Under the pieces are notes generated by a model, which was not told where the DNA came from, searched no databases, and saw only the letters and a program-made list of their open reading frames with translations. A program made the position numbers and the translations under genes. Source: an uncultured Anaerolineaceae bacterium (GTDB lineage: Bacteria > Chloroflexota > Anaerolineae > Anaerolineales > Anaerolineaceae). From it: a DNA stretch of 9,830 nt. The stretch is from NCBI GenBank assembly GCA_937907495.1, contig CALESS010000393.1:1-9830 (forward strand). The letters are read 5' to 3'. Below, one piece after another: positions 6,225 through 9,830 of this stretch; within the stretch, counting starts at the first letter, position 1, and each line of letters opens with the position of its first letter.

Positions 6225-6230
6225 AGGAGA
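6225..6230 (+). promoter_or_regulatory. Ribosome binding site deciding the PLP-enzyme start
   Basis: AGGAGA lies 4 nt before the ATG at 6235. The alternative in-frame ATG at 6202 sits 2 nt after the -10 box and has no such site. Confidence 0.7.
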
Positions 6231-6234
6231 TCGA

Positions 6235-7470
6235 ATGCCATCATTTAGCCCCAAAAACGGAATCGGCACCATCGTCACCCACCTGGATGAAGGCGGTAAC
6301 CCCAACCACGCTCATGTCAGCCCCATCTACCAGACCTCCACCTTTTCCTTCCCGGATGTTGCCACCGGCGCAGCGCTCTTTAAGCGCGAGATGCCAGGCT
6401 ACGTTTACACGCGGCTGGGCAACCCCAACACCGACCAACTGGCGGCCAAAATTGCCGCCCTCGAAGGCCTTGACCTTTTGCGTGCCCACCCGGAGCGCAA
6501 ACCGGAAGAGTTGGTTGGCGGGCACATCTTTTCTTCCGGCATGGCAGCCATCTCTTCGGCGGTGCTGGGGCGCGTCAAAGCCGGGGATACCATCATCGCC
6601 CAGGATGCGCTTTATGCCGCCACCGTCACCCTGCTAAACGACCTTGCGCCGCGCTTCGGCATCCATGTCGTCTGGCTGCACGAACCCAAAACCGCCGATT
6701 GGCAACAGGCATTTGAACAACACCCCGAGGCGGTGCTGGCCTATGCCGAAACCCCGGCCAACCCCACCATGGCCCTGGTGGACCTGGCCGCCGTGGCCGG
6801 GATCGCCCACCAGTATGGGGCCTGGCTGATGGTGGATAATACCTTTGCCTCCCCCTACTGTCAGCGCCCCCTCACCCTTGGCGCAGATGTCGTGATTCAC
6901 TCCACCACCAAATACCTGTGCGGACACGGGCTGGTGGTGGGCGGGGTGGTCGTCAGCCCGCACCTGGATTATGTGGAAGGCTCGCTCTACAGCATGCTCA
7001 AAGTGCTGGGCGGCAACGCCTCCCCCTTTGACGCCTGGCTGACCAATATCGGTCTCAAAACCTTTGAACTGCGCATGCAGCGCCACTGTGAGAATGCCAT
7101 CCAGGTGGCGCGCATGCTGGAAGACCACCCCCAGGTGGCCGAAGTTTACTACCCCGGGTTGGAAAGCCACCCCGATCACGCCCTCGCCAGAAAGCAGATG
7201 CTGGCATTTGGCGGGATGATGGCCTTTGAACTCACCGGGGGACTCCAAGCGGGTGAAGCCATGATGAACCGGGTTCAACTGGCAACCCTGGCTGTCAGCC
7301 TGGGCAATGTGGATACGCTGATCCAGCATCCAGCCAGCATGACGCACGCCTCCGTCCCGGCAAAGATGCGCCACGAAGCCGGCATCACCGATGGCCTGGT
7401 GCGCCTCTCCGTGGGTGTGGAGAATGTCGAGGACATCCTGGCAGATTTGGAACAGGCATTGAATTTCTAG
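6235..7470 (+). CDS. PLP-dependent Cys/Met-metabolism enzyme (cystathionine gamma-synthase / methionine gamma-lyase family)
   Basis: This 411-residue cytoplasmic enzyme belongs to the gamma-family of PLP enzymes that make or break cystathionine, homocysteine or methionine. Visible features are YTRLGNPNT (58-66, phosphate-binding Tyr and Arg from the partner subunit), SSGMAA (100-105), Tyr127 stacking on the cofactor, VDNTFASP (200-207, Asp201 to the PLP ring nitrogen), HSTTKY with the Schiff-base Lys226, SLGNVDTLIQHPASMTH (355-371) and substrate-carboxylate Arg390. Where methionine gamma-lyases have LYGCT, this protein has LYAAT (126-130), so the reactive Cys typical of that enzyme is missing. 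There is an insertion of about 12 residues after ALEG (around 80-95). The exact reaction is therefore open: cystathionine gamma-synthase, gamma-lyase or O-acylhomoserine sulfhydrylase are all possible. The start is set by AGGAGA before the ATG. It is divergent from a SAM hydrolase that releases methionine and is closed by a strong terminator. Confidence 0.9.
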   Translation: MPSFSPKNGIGTIVTHLDEGGNPNHAHVSPIYQTSTFSFPDVATGAALFKREMPGYVYTRLGNPNTDQLAAKIAALEGLDLLRAHPERKPEELVGGHIFSSGMAAISSAVLGRVKAGDTIIAQDALYAATVTLLNDLAPRFGIHVVWLHEPKTADWQQAFEQHPEAVLAYAETPANPTMALVDLAAVAGIAHQYGAWLMVDNTFASPYCQRPLTLGADVVIHSTTKYLCGHGLVVGGVVVSPHLDYVEGSLYSMLKVLGGNASPFDAWLTNIGLKTFELRMQRHCENAIQVARMLEDHPQVAEVYYPGLESHPDHALARKQMLAFGGMMAFELTGGLQAGEAMMNRVQLATLAVSLGNVDTLIQHPASMTHASVPAKMRHEAGITDGLVRLSVGVENVEDILADLEQALNF

Positions 7471-7483
7471 GGGGTTCTCCCCC
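7470..7483 (+). repeat. Small G5/C5 hairpin at the stop codon
   Basis: GGGGG-TTCT-CCCCC begins with the last base of the TAG stop of the PLP enzyme. It could form a stable little hairpin that protects the 3' end or helps termination at the larger hairpin 10 nt further on. Confidence 0.4.
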
Positions 7484-7492
7484 GGGATGAAA

Positions 7493-7536
7493 AAGTCTGC
7501 AAAGGTCAAACCGTGGCCTTTGCAGACTTATTTTTT
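7493..7536. terminator. Strong, probably bidirectional rho-independent terminator
   Basis: A perfect 13-bp stem (7493-7505 with 7517-7529, AAGTCTGCAAAGG and its complement) encloses an 11-nt loop and is followed on the plus strand by A and six T residues. Read on the minus strand the same stem is followed by a run of five T residues (complement of 7490-7494), so it can also end the converging C25 peptidase gene, whose stop is at 7560. Both flanking genes point toward it. Confidence 0.9.
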
Positions 7537-7559
7537 CACCGGGGGGCAGGCCGCCGCCT

Positions 7560-9830
7560 TTACGGAGCCAGCAGCACGGCGGGCAGGTAAATTTTCAACT
7601 GCGCTTCAGGGGTGCAGCCCTGCAGCCTGACATCATCCACGGCCCAGCCGGGTTTGCCTACAGAATTATCGGATCCGAGACGGAAACGGAATTGAACAGT
7701 CTGGCCGGCATAGGCCTGTAAATCCACCACCGAGTGAATCCAGCCGCTGGAAGCTCCACACCAGGCTTTCAGGCCGGCCAACGGATTGGTATAAGTGGAA
7801 GATACCAGGCCCGTATAAGGATCCGTAAGCAGGGCCGCTCCAGTCACCTGGCTCCAGGTGGCCCCGGCGTTGGAGCTGATTTCCAGGATGCCGCCGTCAT
7901 AACAGAAGGTGGTAGTGGAAGATTCCATATCCCGCCAGTTATGATATTGCAGGGAGATATCTTCCAGGCCACTGGCTGGCAGGGGGACCGGGGGAGAGAT
8001 CAACCTCAAATCCGAGGTTACCGAGGGATCCGGGGCCATGAAGGCTTTCTCCCCACTGTGAACCGTGGATTGGGTGATTGCCCAGGTAAAGGCATTGGTG
8101 GTGCTTGTCGTCCAGCCGGTGATGTCACCTTCGAAGCCCTCGGACAGCAATACGCTGGGGGTTGTGCCCTTCGGACAATCCCCCGGCAGGATTAGGGTGG
8201 TGAAGTTGAAAGCCGTGGCAGTATTTTCACCGCATGCATTCCGGGCACGGACCCGCCAGTAAAGCCGGGTGCTGCTCGGCAAATCCGCCGTGGGGGTGTA
8301 GGTGGGTTCGGTGGTCTCTGCGGAAACCAGGATGTTGCTGAATCCCGAATCGCTGGCAATTTCAAGGGTATAGCGTTCGGCCAGCGGCACAGCGGACCAG
8401 GTGAAAAGTGGCCGCAGCGGCTGATCGCTGGAACCGTTGGCCGGGCTGACCAGCGGGGGAAGGCCGGGCGCGCTGTTGATCAGCGTGAGGTCCACAGACG
8501 TGCTATGCACGCTGGTTCCCGCCACACCCTGCACGGAAAGAGAGTAGGTGCCTTCGGCGGGGCTGCCATCACTGCTGAGAGTGAGCAGGCTGGTGGAGGG
8601 CGGTGTGACCGGGTTGACCGAGAAGCCGCCCGTCACCCCCGCTGGCAGGCCAGAAATACTCAAGCTCACCGGGTCGCTGAACCCCAGGATGTTGCCCACA
8701 TAGAGCGTTGAAGCGGCCTGCCCGGCAGAACAAATGACAAGTACGGACGGGTCGGCTGCCAGGGTGAAATCCGGGTTGCGCGGGCCGAGCATCAGCTTGA
8801 CGCTTGGATCGCCAAAGATGTGATATTCCTCCCGGTAATACAAAGCCCAATCACTGCCGGAGAGCGTCTGCACCGCGGTATGGCCAAAGGCCAGCATTGC
8901 CGAGATGGAAGGCTTGCTTCCGCCAAAGAGCAGATCGAACATTTTCCGTTCGAGCACGTCGTCTTCATCCCAGTAGGTGTTATCTGAAGAACCCAGGTAA
9001 ACCAGCGCGCCTTTGTTCTCCTGGATGACCCAGGTCTCGGCAAAGGATTCGATGGTATTCCAGGTCCCCGTCACACAGGCGTGCCCGGCCACATACGGCA
9101 GCACGCCGCTGGAGGTGAGGCTGCGCACATCGGCCTGGGTGATGGAGGGGCCGGCCCAGTAGGTCTCGCTGCCATGACCGGAATAAATGATCATCGAGCG
9201 GCCATCATTCAGCGAGGCCATTACGTTGGGCGTGGTCGCCCCATAGGTGATGGCGTACAATTTATCCCCACCCGCTTGCGGATTGGCCGGAAAAATACCC
9301 GTGTAGCCGGCGGGAGCTGTATAACTGCTAATCACATAGTTATGGGTGCCCTCGGCCAGGGTATAGTAACCCGTATCGCTGGTTCCCAGGAAGGCAGCCT
9401 TTTTCACCCAGACCTCACTGCCATTGGCCGCCTCGTAGGCGATGGCCTTGTTGACCATATTCGCCAGTTGGGTGGTATCCCGCACCGGGAACCTGCCGTA
9501 GCCAATATCCGGGATCGAATCTGCACCGGCCAGGGTGGCGTAATACAAATCTGTCAGGTGCGTGCCCATGCTGGATTGATCCGGCCAGGTGGGCATGGTG
9601 TCGGGGTCATCCGCCAGGTCCCCCACCAGGAGCAGGTAGGCCAGCGAGGGGTGGGTGTTATAAAAATTTTGGATGTAGGTTTTGATGGCGGTATTGGTGG
9701 CGCCCGTCTGGCTGAGGGTAGCCAGGGTGACCGCATAACCCTGGTTCTGCTTGAGGGTGACAAAAGGCGCCAGGCCGGAGGCATAGGCATTGGCGGTGAT
9801 GATCAGATAGCCCGGCAAGGCTTTGGCGGG
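7560..9830 (-). CDS. Gingipain-like C25 family cysteine peptidase, secreted, multidomain (N-terminus beyond the right edge)
   Basis: The frame is open to the window edge; residues here are numbered from the TTG-encoded Leu at 9818, which is internal and not a start. The catalytic domain spans about 1-345: YLIITANAYASGLAPF, YLLLVGDLAD (61-70) and DIGYGRFPVR (104-113) are typical of C25. IYSGHGSETYW supplies catalytic His215 and AGHACVTGTWN supplies catalytic Cys248; their spacing of 33 residues equals that of His211 and Cys244 in gingipain RgpB. After IFGDPSVKLML come an Ig-like domain (about 350-448), a fibronectin-III-like domain (about 455-541, PANGSSDQPLRPLFTW...YWRVRA) and a jelly-roll domain of the immune-inhibitor-A/MAM type (about 555-735, ending GWAVDDVRLQGC). 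The chain closes with LKIYLPAVLLAP. The missing N-terminus should hold the signal peptide and propeptide. It probably degrades proteins outside the cell or on its surface. Confidence 0.9.
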   Translation of the reverse strand, partial: PAKALPGYLIITANAYASGLAPFVTLKQNQGYAVTLATLSQTGATNTAIKTYIQNFYNTHPSLAYLLLVGDLADDPDTMPTWPDQSSMGTHLTDLYYATLAGADSIPDIGYGRFPVRDTTQLANMVNKAIAYEAANGSEVWVKKAAFLGTSDTGYYTLAEGTHNYVISSYTAPAGYTGIFPANPQAGGDKLYAITYGATTPNVMASLNDGRSMIIYSGHGSETYWAGPSITQADVRSLTSSGVLPYVAGHACVTGTWNTIESFAETWVIQENKGALVYLGSSDNTYWDEDDVLERKMFDLLFGGSKPSISAMLAFGHTAVQTLSGSDWALYYREEYHIFGDPSVKLMLGPRNPDFTLAADPSVLVICSAGQAASTLYVGNILGFSDPVSLSISGLPAGVTGGFSVNPVTPPSTSLLTLSSDGSPAEGTYSLSVQGVAGTSVHSTSVDLTLINSAPGLPPLVSPANGSSDQPLRPLFTWSAVPLAERYTLEIASDSGFSNILVSAETTEPTYTPTADLPSSTRLYWRVRARNACGENTATAFNFTTLILPGDCPKGTTPSVLLSEGFEGDITGWTTSTTNAFTWAITQSTVHSGEKAFMAPDPSVTSDLRLISPPVPLPASGLEDISLQYHNWRDMESSTTTFCYDGGILEISSNAGATWSQVTGAALLTDPYTGLVSSTYTNPLAGLKAWCGASSGWIHSVVDLQAYAGQTVQFRFRLGSDNSVGKPGWAVDDVRLQGCTPEAQLKIYLPAVLLAP

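Larger units (their letters stand above)
5991..6234. other. Divergent control region between the ECF operon and the PLP-enzyme gene
   Basis: About 240 nt hold the two opposing promoters, the ribosome sites of the leader ORF and the PLP enzyme, the AAATTG-N8-CAATTT inverted repeat next to the operon -35 and the TGCAGAT palindrome upstream of the enzyme gene. A direct repeat AATTGG/AATTGG (6021-6026, 6028-6033) overlaps the first inverted repeat. No RNA gene or recognised riboswitch was found in the remaining GC-richer middle (about 6047-6141). Confidence 0.55.

Noticed and set aside
6202..6234. In-frame upstream ATG for the PLP enzyme
   Set aside because: It lies 2 nt after the TATAAT box, so it is probably not in the mRNA, and has no ribosome site; the ATG at 6235 has AGGAGA.
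5928..6305. Longer minus-strand frame that would extend the leader ORF upstream to 6305
   Set aside because: It would cross the operon promoter and the 5' end of the PLP enzyme and lacks protein-like features; only the last 20 codons have a ribosome site.
6634..7509. Minus-strand frame of 291 codons opposite the PLP-enzyme gene
   Set aside because: It is the complement of conserved PLP-enzyme codons, rich in His/Gly/Gln, and runs into the terminator hairpin.
9816..9818. TTG as a possible start of the C25 peptidase
   Set aside because: The frame stays open upstream to the window edge, and C25 enzymes carry a signal peptide and propeptide before this point, so the codon is internal.

Overview
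The window is a GC-rich, densely coded stretch that looks like a member of the Chloroflexota, probably an Anaerolineae-type organism. The clues are protein style rather than a marker gene: a large secreted C25 peptidase ending in a short 'IYLPAVLL' tail, a lipoprotein with a Pro/Ser-rich linker, a fused two-domain ECF ATPase and a DUF3267 membrane zincin. No rRNA, tRNA, CRISPR array, insertion sequence or phage gene was seen. The taxonomic call is an inference.

Layout, left to right. (1) Positions 1-558, minus strand: the N-terminal 186 codons of a lipoprotein that runs off the left edge. (2) Positions 559-937: a non-coding gap with divergent promoter signals. (3) Positions 938-1630, plus strand: a DUF3267 membrane protein with an HEGLH zinc motif, apparently leaderless; its tail overlaps the end of the next gene. 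(4) Positions 1562-5990, minus strand, read right to left: one operon made of a 20-codon leader ORF, a SAM hydroxide adenosyltransferase (DUF62), a fused EcfA1-EcfA2-type ATPase, an enlarged ECF S component and EcfT. (5) Positions 5991-6234: a divergent regulatory region with promoters for the operon and the next gene plus two inverted repeats. (6) Positions 6235-7470, plus strand: a PLP-dependent Cys/Met-metabolism enzyme. (7) Positions 7493-7536: a strong terminator that appears to work in both directions. (8) Positions 7560-9830, minus strand: a gingipain-like C25 cysteine peptidase with C-terminal beta-sandwich domains, whose N-terminus is off the right edge.

How the genes fit together. 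The ATPase, S component and T component form a complete ECF-type vitamin or micronutrient importer. The first full gene of that operon is a DUF62 enzyme, a family that hydrolyses S-adenosylmethionine to adenosine and methionine. The divergent neighbour is a PLP enzyme of sulfur amino acid metabolism. This suggests a methionine/SAM-linked locus. The substrate of the S component cannot be read from sequence alone. The most interesting part of the window is this pairing and its 5' control region, where a tiny ORF with a strong Shine-Dalgarno overlaps the DUF62 start by ATGA.
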